Shown here: one piece after another, positions 17,401 to 24,969 of the stretch
How the letters are laid out: every line of letters begins with the position of its first letter
How positions within the stretch are numbered: position 1 is the stretch's first letter
Source of the DNA: an uncultured Actinomycetes bacterium
Lineage (GTDB): Bacteria; Actinomycetota; Acidimicrobiia; Acidimicrobiales; Acidimicrobilacustridaceae
Direction of reading: 5' to 3'
NCBI GenBank assembly: GCA_937927725.1
Contig: CALBSE010000074.1
Coordinates: forward strand, 11,362-75,361
Length of the DNA: 64,000 bases
The notes under the pieces: model-generated
The model's input: only the letters and a program-made list of their open reading frames with translations
Databases searched by the model: none
Told to the model about the DNA's origin: nothing
Made by a program: the position numbers and the translations under genes

Positions 17401-17911
17401 GGTACTTCAGAATGCCGGCAGCTTCTTCGATGATGGCGCGGCGTTCTTCGGGACGCGCGTTCAGTACGGCATCGATCTGACCCTGCGAAATGATGACGTG
17501 CTGCTGACGGCCAACACCGCTATCGGAAAGCAGGTCTTGGATGTCAAGCAATCGACAGGGCACACCATTGATCGCGTATTCGCTGTCGCCTGAGCGGAAC
17601 AACGTACGGGTGATGGTGACCTCGTTGAACTCGATGGGAAGCATTCCCGAGGAGTTGTCGATGGTGAGGCTGACCTCGGCGCGACCGAGTGCCGAGCGCT
17701 TGGTCGTACCGGCAAAAATGACGTCGTCCATCTTCTGCGAACGAACCGCAGAAGGAGCTTGGGCGCCGAGCACCCAACCGATCGCGTCGACGACATTGGA
17801 CTTGCCCGAACCATTTGGGCCCACCACAACGGTGACGCCTGGTTCGAGGTCGAGAGCTGTCGTGTCGGCAAAGGACTTGAAGCCCTTCATCGTGAGTCGT
17901 TTCAGATACAT
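14450..17911 (-). CDS. smc: Chromosome segregation ATPase SMC
   Basis: An 1153-residue condensin ATPase. The N-terminal head has Walker A GPNGSGKSN (31-39), Q-loop SQKMDDVIFAG, then a long coiled coil, the hinge domain around residues 500-640 (GIDGVLGTVLDLVEV, with glycine-rich turns), the second coiled coil, and the C-terminal head with signature LLSGGERSLTALA and Walker B FYVMDEVEAALDD. It works with ScpA/ScpB, not present here. The ATG overlaps the mutM stop. Codon use is uniform with neighbours. Plus-strand reading frames opposite this gene are artefacts of its Glu/Ala/Arg-rich coiled coil. Confidence 0.97.
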   Translation of the reverse strand: MYLKRLTMKGFKSFADTTALDLEPGVTVVVGPNGSGKSNVVDAIGWVLGAQAPSAVRSQKMDDVIFAGTTKRSALGRAEVSLTIDNSSGMLPIEFNEVTITRTLFRSGDSEYAINGVPCRLLDIQDLLSDSGVGRQQHVIISQGQIDAVLNARPEERRAIIEEAAGILKYRRRKEKSERRLTATEGNLTRLQDLLREVRRQLRPLERQADAARRHAGVVSELTALRIFIAGRELAGLRTRLENGMRGRAELSAEEERLRRSLAELDTQIMSVEAELTAMGGDDLGDGLASYESLFQQARGLSAVLTERRRGVDRLRGASIDQGVVASLEAEAARLAAELAEVEAESEKFEPLAAELAEAEELLAAERLEFEQQWASGVPAPTGAAAEVRGELAALRTASGRAREERDRIATRATALAEKAATLLTETESLRAQLIDLESAELPLVEAMETAETRRSQAESAVQAAEAVHRAAESEKNAWSARVEALALALDEARSRAGTERLAGIDGVLGTVLDLVEVDAGWEAAFEAAVGEALAAVVVDGVDAGRRALEALSAESLSGAVLALGAGRSTRTAPPVGAPLRGHVRARRPDVEPLLDALVGAAVVIDGGWVQAVDASLAHPDAIVVTSSGDRFGVSGWRVGSSGAGATGAALDEATRRADEAVLIAAEAVGVLETARAELADATSVEAGLARDLDANDSRLTAAGDRLQRAETDRRDAATEAEALSDHLGELTDRVTREDARIAELEGMLPDLEAADNELAASARRMAESRARLEEQAAEVGSRRSDLEVRSVAVVERRQFLTGRLAEVETRLDGAAAEREAAEARRLELDRSQTALDRLSALIQDRSALIEGRLNDFRERRRQQSEAARGVAGRLDGLRRQRADQERGLGEVRERLQRAEIDHAEIEMRIEAAVEALRRDLDCEPDVAIASECPELAEGATAAGRARELERDLRLMGPINPLALEEFDALQERHTFLEQQLEDVKESRRELAKVIRAIDGEIVSVFAAAFADVAANFEALFQTLFPGGQGRLKLTEPDNLLLTGIEVEAKPSGKNVRKLSLLSGGERSLTALAYLFAVFRSRPSPFYVMDEVEAALDDMNLSRFLGLVAEFRNDAQLVIVSHQKRTMEAADCLYGVSMQPGGSSRVVSEKVSS

Positions 17912-18747
17912 CAGACCTGACAGACCTCGCAGTAGAAGGTGGACCGGCTGGCAACCTTGGTCTTGACGATGTCGTTACGACGACAACGACGACACGGCTG
18001 CTTTTCACGGTCGTACACCTGATGGTGGCTTTGGTAATCGCCGGCCTTGCCGAAGAGATCGACGTATTGGCCGTCGCCCAAGGTTGAGCCGTTGTACTTG
18101 ATTGCTTCGTGCAGAATCTCGACCAGCGAGCGATAGAGACGACGAATTTCCTGCGTTGTCAGCGAACCAGTTTCGCGATCGAAGCGAAGACCCGAGTCGA
18201 AAAGAATTTCGTCGGCATAGATGTTGCCGATGCCAGCGATCATTGACTGATCGGTAAGGAACGCTTTGAGCGACTGGTTCTTCGAACGAAGGAGATGTCC
18301 GAAGTCGACCCAAGACATGGGGGTTTCCACCGGATCGACACCGAGGTTTGAAAGTTCTTCGATCTCGGAAGAGATTTCGTCCGGTGTTGCAAGGAACATC
18401 TCGCCGAACGTGCGCGGGTCGATGAATCGGAGTTGGCCACCCTGCGTGAACGTGATGTTGACGTGAGTGTGCTTTTCCATCTCGTCTTTCGGCGTTGCAC
18501 GACGCAACTGACCCGACATACGCAGATGCACGATCAGCACCTTCCCGTTGTCGAGCGGCATGAGGAGGTACTTCCCCTTGCGCTGCGAGCCGGTGATCTT
18601 GGCGCCAACAAGACCAGCAATGAACTCTTCGGGGCTCTGTCGTTTGATCGACTTCTTCCCGGTGACTTCAACACTCTTGACCTTGCGTCCGACGACCTCT
18701 TTTTCGAGTTCGCGGCGAATGGTTTCTACTTCGGGCAATTCAGGCAT
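17911..18747 (-). CDS. mutM: Formamidopyrimidine-DNA glycosylase
   Basis: A 278-residue base-excision enzyme removing 8-oxoguanine and Fapy lesions. The N-terminus after Met is PELPEVETIRREL, with catalytic Pro2 and Glu3; K (in RKGKYLL) and the H2TH region (NIYADEILFDSGL) are present; the C-terminal zinc finger uses CRRC and CEVC. Start at ATG 18745-18747 is fixed by the need for Pro2; the frame opening at 18765 is too early. It overlaps rnc by 8 bp and smc by one base. Confidence 0.97.
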   Translation of the reverse strand: MPELPEVETIRRELEKEVVGRKVKSVEVTGKKSIKRQSPEEFIAGLVGAKITGSQRKGKYLLMPLDNGKVLIVHLRMSGQLRRATPKDEMEKHTHVNITFTQGGQLRFIDPRTFGEMFLATPDEISSEIEELSNLGVDPVETPMSWVDFGHLLRSKNQSLKAFLTDQSMIAGIGNIYADEILFDSGLRFDRETGSLTTQEIRRLYRSLVEILHEAIKYNGSTLGDGQYVDLFGKAGDYQSHHQVYDREKQPCRRCRRNDIVKTKVASRSTFYCEVCQV

Positions 18748-19504
18748 TTTGCTGCCCACTCTCATGGTTGGGAACGGTCACCGTTGACAGGTGGTCGAGC
18801 GCGGCGTGCGCTGCGGCCTGTTCGGCGCCCTTCTTTGAGCGACCTTCGCCTTCACCGATGACGTTGCCGTCGACCGATACACGTGCGAAGAATCGCTTCT
18901 CGTGGTCGGGGCCTTCTGCCCCGAGTTCGTACACCGGCGCCGCAGAAAAACGACGCGCAGTGAGTTCTTGAAGTTGTGATTTGAAATCGCCATCGCCCGG
19001 TTCTTCGGCCGCCGCGGCAATCGGTGCGCCGAACAGCCCGAGAACAAGTTCGCGAGCTGCGTCGATACCGCCGTCGACGTACACGGCGCCGATGATGGCT
19101 TCCATGGCGTCGGACAGGATCGAGGCTTTGGCTCGTCCGCCGCTGGCATCTTCGCCCTTACCCAAACGAAGGGCGGGGCCGACACCGAGTTCGGCGGCAA
19201 CGGTGGCCAACGTGGGCTCGCTCACGACTGCCGAGCGAACTTTGGCGAGCAAGCCCTCGGGCATTTCTGGATGCGAGGTGAAGAGGTGATCGGTGACAAT
19301 CACGCCGAGCACGGCATCGCCAAGAAATTCAAGACGTTCATTGGAAGCAGGGTGGCCGGTTTCGGAACACCACGACCGATGCGTGAGCGCGAGGAGCAGC
19401 GGCCCGGGCTCGGAGAATCCGTAACCCAACCGTTCGACCAGCGCGGAGACAGCGTCGGAGCTCAGGACCTCAGCCCAGCTTTGCCATGACGTAATCGATG
19501 GCAT
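18740..19504 (-). CDS. rnc: Ribonuclease III
   Basis: A double-strand-specific endoribonuclease with the catalytic signature NERLEFLGDAVLG, the second acidic cluster in SDAMEAIIGAVYVDGG, and a C-terminal dsRNA-binding domain (DFKSQLQELTARRF ... GEGRSKKGAEQAAAHAAL). The start is uncertain. Between the acpP stop and the conserved domain there is no ATG or GTG in frame; the best candidate is ATG 19502-19504, 35 bp inside acpP, giving 254 residues. A non-canonical CTG near the acpP stop is the alternative. Either way translation is likely coupled to acpP. Confidence 0.93.
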   Translation of the reverse strand: MPSITSWQSWAEVLSSDAVSALVERLGYGFSEPGPLLLALTHRSWCSETGHPASNERLEFLGDAVLGVIVTDHLFTSHPEMPEGLLAKVRSAVVSEPTLATVAAELGVGPALRLGKGEDASGGRAKASILSDAMEAIIGAVYVDGGIDAARELVLGLFGAPIAAAAEEPGDGDFKSQLQELTARRFSAAPVYELGAEGPDHEKRFFARVSVDGNVIGEGEGRSKKGAEQAAAHAALDHLSTVTVPNHESGQQNA

Positions 19505-19760
19505 CTCGGACGGTCTTGAGATCGGCCAGGTCTTCGTCTTCGATGCGGAAGCCAACGCTGCGCTCGCCAAGTTCCTCTTCGAGGGCCTCGACCAGTTCGA
19601 TAAGGGCAAGGCTGTCGGCATCGAGGTCGTCGGCGAAGGAATCGCCCTCGTTGATGGCAGAGGGCTCAGTTTCAAGGATGTCGGCCAACCGGTCACGGAC
19701 CAGATTCAGGACGAACTCTCGGTCGATAGGGCCTTGTTCGACATGGGTCTCAGCGGGCAC
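19470..19760 (-). CDS. acpP: Acyl carrier protein
   Basis: A 96-residue acyl carrier protein with the phosphopantetheine attachment motif DADSLALIELV; the serine would carry the prosthetic group. It is longer than E. coli AcpP, with about 15 extra N-terminal residues. The start is GTG with GGAGA upstream. Position between plsX and rnc is the standard arrangement and links it to fatty-acid and phospholipid synthesis. Confidence 0.93.
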   Translation of the reverse strand: MPAETHVEQGPIDREFVLNLVRDRLADILETEPSAINEGDSFADDLDADSLALIELVEALEEELGERSVGFRIEDEDLADLKTVRDAIDYVMAKLG

Positions 19761-19867
19761 AACGGTCTCCTCGGACGGCGATGGAACGGGCCGATCGTAG
19801 CGGGGTCAAACTTTGCCCGCTTGTGAAAACGGCTGCTCAACGCCCCTAGGGACTGCTGTTGGCGGAT

Positions 19868-20863
19868 TCAGTCGATGGGACGAACGGTGGCGGCGATATG
19901 GCCGACCACATCGGCATTCACCATGTCGGCGGCAACGCGCACCGCATTCACCATGGCCCGATCCGAGGAGGAGCCGTGGCTGATGATGCACACACCATCG
20001 ACACCAAGAAGCATCGCTCCCCCGGTGTTCTCGGGATCGAGCGAGTCATACAGCGGCATGAGTGACGGCCACAGCGCAGCCGACGCAGCGCGCGCTTCAT
20101 CAGAAGAATCGAACGCAGCGAGAAGTGAGTCGATGATCGACTTCAACGAACCTTCGAGAGTCTTCAGCGCGACGTTTCCGGTGAAGCCATCGGTAACGAC
20201 GACATCGACATCGTCAGTCATGATGTCGCGACCTTCGACGTTGCCGATGAACTGTGCACCGGTTGCGCCAATCCACGAACCTTCGGCAAGCAACTTGTGC
20301 GTTTCCTTCACAAGCGGATTGCCCTTGGTCGGTTCTTCACCGATCGACAGCAATCCAACTCGAGGCGACGCGATACCGAAACGCTGTTTGGCGAACACGG
20401 CACCCATTTGCGCGAACTGCACGAGCCAGTCGGCATTGCATTCGGCATTTGCTCCGGCATCGAGCAACACCGTTGGCGTATCAGCGCCAGGAACGGGAAT
20501 CGGCGTTGCAATTGCTGGCCTTTGCACGCCTTTAATACGGCCCATACGCAACAACGCGCTGGCCATTGTGGCGCCGGTGTTTCCTGCGCTGACCATTGCT
20601 GACGCTTTGCCGTCTCGAACTGCTTCGGCGGCGCGCACGAGCGAGGAATCTTTCATTTTGCGAACGCTTGAGCCGGGATCGGCATCCATCGCAATAACTT
20701 CCGACGCTTCGATGACCTCGAGACCACCGGTGTCGCCAAGTTCCGCGGCGCGTCCGACCAACACAACGGGAATACCAAGTTCGTCGACGGCACGGCGCGC
20801 GCCAGCAACGATTGCGTCGGGAGCGTTGTCGCCCCCCATGGCATCGACAGCAATGGGAAGCAT
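19868..20863 (-). CDS. plsX: Phosphate acyltransferase PlsX
   Basis: A 331-residue enzyme converting acyl-ACP to acyl-phosphate for phospholipid synthesis. Marks are the N-terminal IAVDAMGGDNAP, SAGNTGATMASALLRMGRI, LLDAGANAECN, GLLSIGEEPTKGN, and VVTDGFTGNVALKTLEG. The start at ATG 20861-20863 has GAGAGGT upstream; the frame is open to 20935 but that part overlaps rpmF in another frame. A 107-bp gap to acpP suggests that gene may have an extra promoter. Confidence 0.96.
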   Translation of the reverse strand: MLPIAVDAMGGDNAPDAIVAGARRAVDELGIPVVLVGRAAELGDTGGLEVIEASEVIAMDADPGSSVRKMKDSSLVRAAEAVRDGKASAMVSAGNTGATMASALLRMGRIKGVQRPAIATPIPVPGADTPTVLLDAGANAECNADWLVQFAQMGAVFAKQRFGIASPRVGLLSIGEEPTKGNPLVKETHKLLAEGSWIGATGAQFIGNVEGRDIMTDDVDVVVTDGFTGNVALKTLEGSLKSIIDSLLAAFDSSDEARAASAALWPSLMPLYDSLDPENTGGAMLLGVDGVCIISHGSSSDRAMVNAVRVAADMVNADVVGHIAATVRPID

Positions 20864-20879
20864 GTGTGACCTCTCGGGA

Positions 20880-21059
20880 TCAGTCGACGTCGAGTGCCTG
20901 GCGGCCGTTGTACCAACCGCAGTTTCCGCACACAACGTGCGGACGCTTCACGGCGCCACATCGTGGGCAGGAGCTACGGGCCGGAGTGGCGATACGCCAA
21001 GCTGAGGCACGACGGCTGCGGCTCTTGGACTTCGAGGTCTTCTTCTTGGGTACGGCCAT
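20880..21059 (-). CDS. rpmF: 50S ribosomal protein L32
   Basis: A 59-residue L32 beginning AVPKKKTSKSKSRSRRAS after the initiator Met, with two CxxC zinc-binding pairs (CPRCG and CGNCG), so the zinc-binding C+ form. Start ATG 21057-21059 with AGGA upstream. It lies 75 bp after the DUF177 gene and 16 bp before plsX, as in most bacteria. Confidence 0.97.
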   Translation of the reverse strand: MAVPKKKTSKSKSRSRRASAWRIATPARSSCPRCGAVKRPHVVCGNCGWYNGRQALDVD

Positions 21060-21134
21060 GGTCGTTCCTGATTCGGTGGGCGGCACACTGAGCCGCTCGC
21101 GGGACCGGGGGGTGCCCCGGGCAGACGGAGGACT

Positions 21135-21677
21135 CTACTCGCCGAGGTCGCCCGGTTCGAAGTCCAGTTCTGCGAGGGCTGCCCAGCGGGGGTCAGAGAT
21201 GGGTCCGGAACCCTCCTCTTCCTCGGATTCAGCGCCCTCTCCTTCGACCCGAGTTGGGAACAATTCCGGGGCTGGACCTCGGCAATCAGCCCCACACAGA
21301 GGGGCCAAAGGCAATGCCAGGAGCACCGCGTCACGCACCATGGGTTCGAGATTCACGGTGTCCTCGGCCATGGCATAGGTCTCGCCTTCGACAGGGCGAG
21401 GTTCGAAGATTTCTCGGACCTGCGCCACCGATCGGCCTTCGACGGGCTGCAAACACCGCCGACATTCACCCACCCACGGCGTGGTGATGGTGCCGGTGGC
21501 AACCAAACCATTACTCAGGGTCTCGAGTTCAAGGTCGAGATCGATCGATGCGTCTTCAGGCACGGTGGCCGAGGTGATCCCCAAACCAGGGAGCTCGACC
21601 GATTCCGTGAACTGACGTCGCGTTCCAGGATGTCGACGAAGGTCGGCGATCGGCACGACCAAAGGTCGGTAGGTCAT
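21135..21677 (-). CDS. DUF177/YceD family protein
   Basis: A 180-residue YceD-type protein with the conserved cysteine pairs GECRRCLQP and PLCGADCRG that define the family, and an acidic C-terminal tail. YceD is linked to 23S rRNA or L32 biogenesis through its fixed position before rpmF, but its exact role is not settled. The start ATG (MTYRPLVV) is 3 bp after the stop of the SepIVA-like gene. Confidence 0.9.
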   Translation of the reverse strand: MTYRPLVVPIADLRRHPGTRRQFTESVELPGLGITSATVPEDASIDLDLELETLSNGLVATGTITTPWVGECRRCLQPVEGRSVAQVREIFEPRPVEGETYAMAEDTVNLEPMVRDAVLLALPLAPLCGADCRGPAPELFPTRVEGEGAESEEEEGSGPISDPRWAALAELDFEPGDLGE

Positions 21678-21680
21678 CGA

Positions 21681-22571
21681 TTATGCGAGGTCCTGATCGA
21701 AGAAGTTCGCAGCTGCGTCGCGAATTGTCTGCGTCGGATGGTTCGAGGTCGGGGGCGGTGGAAGGTCGGAATAGCGGTCGTCGACCACGGTGAGACGAGG
21801 ACGGTCGTCATAGTCGTCGTACTGGTCGTCGAACGGAAGTGCTCCGTCGTCCCAAGAATCGGAGTTCACCATGCCCTCGGCGTCGTACAAAGCAGGCGCA
21901 TCATCGAGTTGCGACAGTTCGTCGTAGACCGAAGGTTGTGTGGGCGGAGCAGAGAAGTCTTCGGCTTCCGCGTCGTACATCTCTTGTTCCGGAGCACCCT
22001 CAACGCCGTGTTCAGCTGCAGCTGCGGCTTCGGCAAGAAGGTTGGTGCCCTGCAACTTTGCTCGACCAGCACCAACAAGTTTCTGCGTGCGCTCCAACAC
22101 GATTTCGAAACTGGCGAGTTTCTGATCGCAGAAGTCTTCAACCTCGTGACGAAGGCGACGAGCGTCGGCCTGCGCGGCATCGACGATGTCGTAGGCGCGC
22201 TGTTCGGCTGCTTTCACAACCTCGGTGCGCTGCACCATGCGTTCGGCGCGGGTGCGGGCCTGATCGAGAATGTCGTCGGCTTCGTGACGAGTCCGAGCAA
22301 GGAACTCTTCGCGTTCCTTAAGCAGCCAACGAGCGGCTCGAAGTTCTTCGGGAAGCGATTCAAGGGCTTCGTCGATAAGGCCAAGGACCTCGTCCTTGGA
22401 GATCATTGATGAAGCAGACAACGGCACATCGCGCGCGTTCTCGATCATGTCGCGCAGCGTGAGCAACACATCCTCGGTCTCGGCCGGGTGGTACTGCGCT
22501 CCAACGCTTGGCGGCGTGAGATCGATTTCGATCTCGTGATCGTCGAATGCGGGATTGTCGTACTGGCTCAC
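21681..22571 (-). CDS. SepIVA/DivIVA-like coiled-coil protein
   Basis: A 296-residue cytoplasmic protein. Residues about 75-180 form a charged coiled coil (LKEREEFLARTRHEADDILDQ, then ARTRAERMVQRTEVVKAAEQ), and the C-terminal third is acidic and Pro/Tyr-rich, likely disordered. The coaD-to-DUF177 context matches mycobacterial Rv2927c (SepIVA), a DivIVA-domain protein acting in septum formation and cell-wall synthesis control; I infer a similar role. The ATG overlaps... the coaD stop as ATGA, so the order is coaD downstream and this gene follows it directly. Confidence 0.75.
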   Translation of the reverse strand: MSQYDNPAFDDHEIEIDLTPPSVGAQYHPAETEDVLLTLRDMIENARDVPLSASSMISKDEVLGLIDEALESLPEELRAARWLLKEREEFLARTRHEADDILDQARTRAERMVQRTEVVKAAEQRAYDIVDAAQADARRLRHEVEDFCDQKLASFEIVLERTQKLVGAGRAKLQGTNLLAEAAAAAEHGVEGAPEQEMYDAEAEDFSAPPTQPSVYDELSQLDDAPALYDAEGMVNSDSWDDGALPFDDQYDDYDDRPRLTVVDDRYSDLPPPPTSNHPTQTIRDAAANFFDQDLA

Positions 22572-23047
22572 GATCCGTACTTCTCCTGAAGTCGTTTGGC
22601 GACGGCGGGCGGCACCATGGCCGTCACATCGCCACCGAAGCGGGTGATCTCTCGAAGCAACTTCGACGCAAGGAATGAGTTGCCTGACGCCGAGGGAATG
22701 AACAACGTGTCGACGCCTGAAATTTTCTGGTTCATCTGCGCCATCTGGAGTTCGCTCTCGAAATCAGAGACGGCTCGCAGGCCCTTCACGATGAAGTCGG
22801 CATCCATCTCTTTGGCGAGATCGACAACCAGCGATGCGAACATCGTGACCTTGACGTTAGGAAGATGCGCAACGGACTCTTCGAGCATCTCTCGACGCTC
22901 ATCAAGGGAGAACAACGGCTCGCCCTTCTGAGGGTTGCGCATGGCAGCGACGATGACTTCGTCAAACAGACGCGACGCAGTCGCGATGATCTCAAGGTGA
23001 CCGTTGTGGATCGGGTCGAACGATCCCGGGTAAAGCACTCGGGTCAC
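22568..23047 (-). CDS. coaD: Phosphopantetheine adenylyltransferase
   Basis: A 159-residue nucleotidyltransferase for the penultimate step of coenzyme A synthesis. The adenylyl-transfer motif YPGSFDPIHNGHLEII and the second motif region IPSASGNSFLASKLLREI (family ...SSSxVRE-like) are clear. The start is GTG 23045-23047, overlapping the rsmD stop as GTGA. The ORF opening at 23125 lies inside rsmD. The rsmD-coaD pair is one of the most conserved bacterial gene pairs. Confidence 0.96.
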   Translation of the reverse strand: MTRVLYPGSFDPIHNGHLEIIATASRLFDEVIVAAMRNPQKGEPLFSLDERREMLEESVAHLPNVKVTMFASLVVDLAKEMDADFIVKGLRAVSDFESELQMAQMNQKISGVDTLFIPSASGNSFLASKLLREITRFGGDVTAMVPPAVAKRLQEKYGS

Positions 23048-23613
23048 GGAGACTCCGGACTGTCGGGGGGCAGTAGGACGCTTACGAGCGTACCCCCGTA
23101 CCTCTTCTCCTTTCGTGCATCCCATCCAGTCGGAAGCGAGATCTCTCGCGCCGATTCAGCAACAACGACACCGCCTGCCGCAAGGTCGGTCACCAGGTCG
23201 AGGACCTCAGACCACAGTTGGTCGTCAGCGGCATAGGGCGGGTCGATCAGAACGAGATCGAACTGCGGATTCGACGAGCTTTTCGACGCATCTCGCAGCC
23301 ATGCCAACGCGTCTTGCGCCACAACGGTGGATCGATCAAGAAATCCCGTTGTTTCAAGGTTGGTGCTGATCGCTTTGCGGGCGTCACGGCCGTGATCAAC
23401 AAACACACACGAGGTCGCGCCACGAGACAGGGCTTCGATTCCCAGCGCACCAGAGCCAGCAAACAGATCAAGCACGCGGGCACCGTCGACTGCATCAAGA
23501 CTGCCGAGCGAATTGAACATCGACTCTCGAACTCGGTCGAGTGTCGGACGGGTTTCACTCCCCTCGGGAGCGACCAATCTGCGTCCTCTTGCTTCGCCGG
23601 CCACAACCCTCAT
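23044..23613 (-). CDS. rsmD: 16S rRNA (guanine966-N2)-methyltransferase RsmD
   Basis: A 189-residue AdoMet-dependent methyltransferase starting MRVVAGEARGRRL, with RPTLDRVRESMFNSLG, motif I LDLFAGSGALGIEALSRGA and the catalytic IDPPY. It modifies 16S rRNA during 30S assembly. ATG 23611-23613 is chosen by family alignment; the ORF extends to 23790 on the minus strand but that part is antisense to the small zinc-ribbon gene. Confidence 0.96.
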   Translation of the reverse strand: MRVVAGEARGRRLVAPEGSETRPTLDRVRESMFNSLGSLDAVDGARVLDLFAGSGALGIEALSRGATSCVFVDHGRDARKAISTNLETTGFLDRSTVVAQDALAWLRDASKSSSNPQFDLVLIDPPYAADDQLWSEVLDLVTDLAAGGVVVAESAREISLPTGWDARKEKRYGGTLVSVLLPPDSPESP

Positions 23614-23636
23614 GCCGGCGACCGTACCCTGTGACG

Positions 23637-23813
23637 ATGGATGCCGAACTCGGAATGACCTGCGTCGACTGCGGAGGCACCCTCCACCCGTTGTCGTACC
23701 CGCCCGAAGACGGCTGGGAACCCGGTGACGTTGTGGCCTACCGCTGCCCCGATTGCAACGAACGATTCGACATTGTTCTCGGTGATCCATCGGACGACGA
23801 CGACCGTTACTGA
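23637..23813 (+). CDS. Small zinc-ribbon protein
   Basis: A 58-residue protein (MDAELGMTCVDCGG...) with two CxxC pairs, CVDC and CPDC, about 30 residues apart, consistent with one structural zinc site, and an acidic tail (DPSDDDDRY). It is divergent from rsmD with only 23 bp between the two start codons, so both transcripts are probably leaderless or nearly so. No specific family name is recognised; small zinc ribbons of this type are often of unknown role. Confidence 0.65.
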   Translation: MDAELGMTCVDCGGTLHPLSYPPEDGWEPGDVVAYRCPDCNERFDIVLGDPSDDDDRY

Positions 23814-23827
23814 CTCGAGGTCACACG

Positions 23828-24262
23828 ATGGGTATCGACGCTGACGTTCATAATCTTGTTGGCCGCTATTGCGATGCCGTACTTCGGGTCGATGTCGCGG
23901 AGTTTTCCGACACCTGGACACAAGATGCACGGTGGCTGATTCCAGGTGACGGAATCATCGAAGGCCGCGCCAGCATTTCGACCACGTTCGAAAAGATCCG
24001 CCCGACATATAAACAGTGCGTGCAAGAAGTTTTCAACGGAACGATTTCCTACGTCGATGGCGACAACGCAAGTGCACGCTGGCAGATTCGTGAACTTCAA
24101 TGGCGCGAAGACGGAACGGTCAGCCAACTCATCGGCGTGTACCACGACATCATGGCGCGAGACCTCGACGGCGTACTGCGATTCACACAACGCGACTTCG
24201 AGTTGATTTACAGCGGTCCGATTGACGGAAGCGGATCATTGCGTCCACCGCGTTCGTTGTAG
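23828..24262 (+). CDS. SnoaL-like (NTF2-fold) protein
   Basis: A 144-residue single NTF2-like domain: VGRYCDAVLRVDVAEFSDTW at the N-terminus, the WTQDARWLIPG strand, IEGRASI, and DIMARDLDGVLRFTQRDFE towards the end. This matches the SnoaL_4 type, which includes ring-hydroxylating dioxygenase beta-like and small-molecule-modifying enzymes. No catalytic assignment is possible. It starts 14 bp after the zinc-ribbon gene, so the two are likely co-transcribed. Confidence 0.75.
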   Translation: MGIDADVHNLVGRYCDAVLRVDVAEFSDTWTQDARWLIPGDGIIEGRASISTTFEKIRPTYKQCVQEVFNGTISYVDGDNASARWQIRELQWREDGTVSQLIGVYHDIMARDLDGVLRFTQRDFELIYSGPIDGSGSLRPPRSL

Positions 24263-24280
24263 GCGACCGACGCCAAGCGG

Positions 24281-24946
24281 TCAGTCGAGAAGCGCGACGA
24301 GGATGTCGGCCAGTTCTGCGGGCCGAGCAACCATCGGCGAATGGTCGCCAGGCATCTCAACGACATCGGCACCCATTCGTTCGGCAACAGCGCGTTGACC
24401 GTCAACAAGAAGAATTGGATCGTCAGTGCATACGACATATGTCGTCGGCGTTGAACGCCATGCCGCCTTTTCGACGACGACATTGCCGCCCGTGTTACCC
24501 GAGCGGAGTTTCGTTGCCCAGCGCGCAGCCTCTGCCGGATCGATGTCGGGGTAGAAAACCTGTGCGGCGAACTCGGGGTCGATAAAGGGCAGTCCGTCAT
24601 CGTCCACGCGCATAGTGGTGAGGAATTGCTCGCCAATTGTCATTGGACCGCCGCTACCCAACTCGCCCGCGTCGGGGCCGAGCGCAGTGAGATACACCAA
24701 CCGTTCAACCGACGGATGATTTCCCGCAACCGTGACAACAGCGCCACCGTAGGAATGTCCAAGAAGGATGACTGGACCTTCGATGGTGTCGAGCACTTCG
24801 GTTACCGCCGCTGCATCTTCAGTGAGGTCGGTAAGCGGAAGATCGACAAGAGCAATGGTTGCGCCTCGGGCCTCGAGTTCGGCAACCAGTGGCTCGAAAC
24901 ACCAACTGCCGTGAAAGGCGCCATGAGTAAGAACAATTGTCGTCAT
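24281..24946 (-). CDS. Alpha/beta hydrolase
   Basis: A 221-residue small alpha/beta hydrolase (AB_hydrolase_6 type, salicylate esterase/EstC-like). The oxyanion LTHGAFHGSWCF is near the N-terminus, the nucleophile elbow is GHSYGG (Ser65), and the catalytic histidine is in MPGDHSPM near the C-terminus. It is probably an esterase; substrate unknown. Convergent with the NTF2-like gene (18-bp gap) and 23 bp upstream of the recG stop on the same strand. Confidence 0.85.
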   Translation of the reverse strand: MTTIVLTHGAFHGSWCFEPLVAELEARGATIALVDLPLTDLTEDAAAVTEVLDTIEGPVILLGHSYGGAVVTVAGNHPSVERLVYLTALGPDAGELGSGGPMTIGEQFLTTMRVDDDGLPFIDPEFAAQVFYPDIDPAEAARWATKLRSGNTGGNVVVEKAAWRSTPTTYVVCTDDPILLVDGQRAVAERMGADVVEMPGDHSPMVARPAELADILVALLD

Positions 24947-24969
24947 GGCCGCACATTAGGGCCGAGTGA

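Noticed and set aside
19875..21005. 376-residue plus-strand frame opposite plsX and rpmF
   Set aside because: Ser/Thr/Ala-rich shadow; plsX and rpmF are unambiguous on the other strand.
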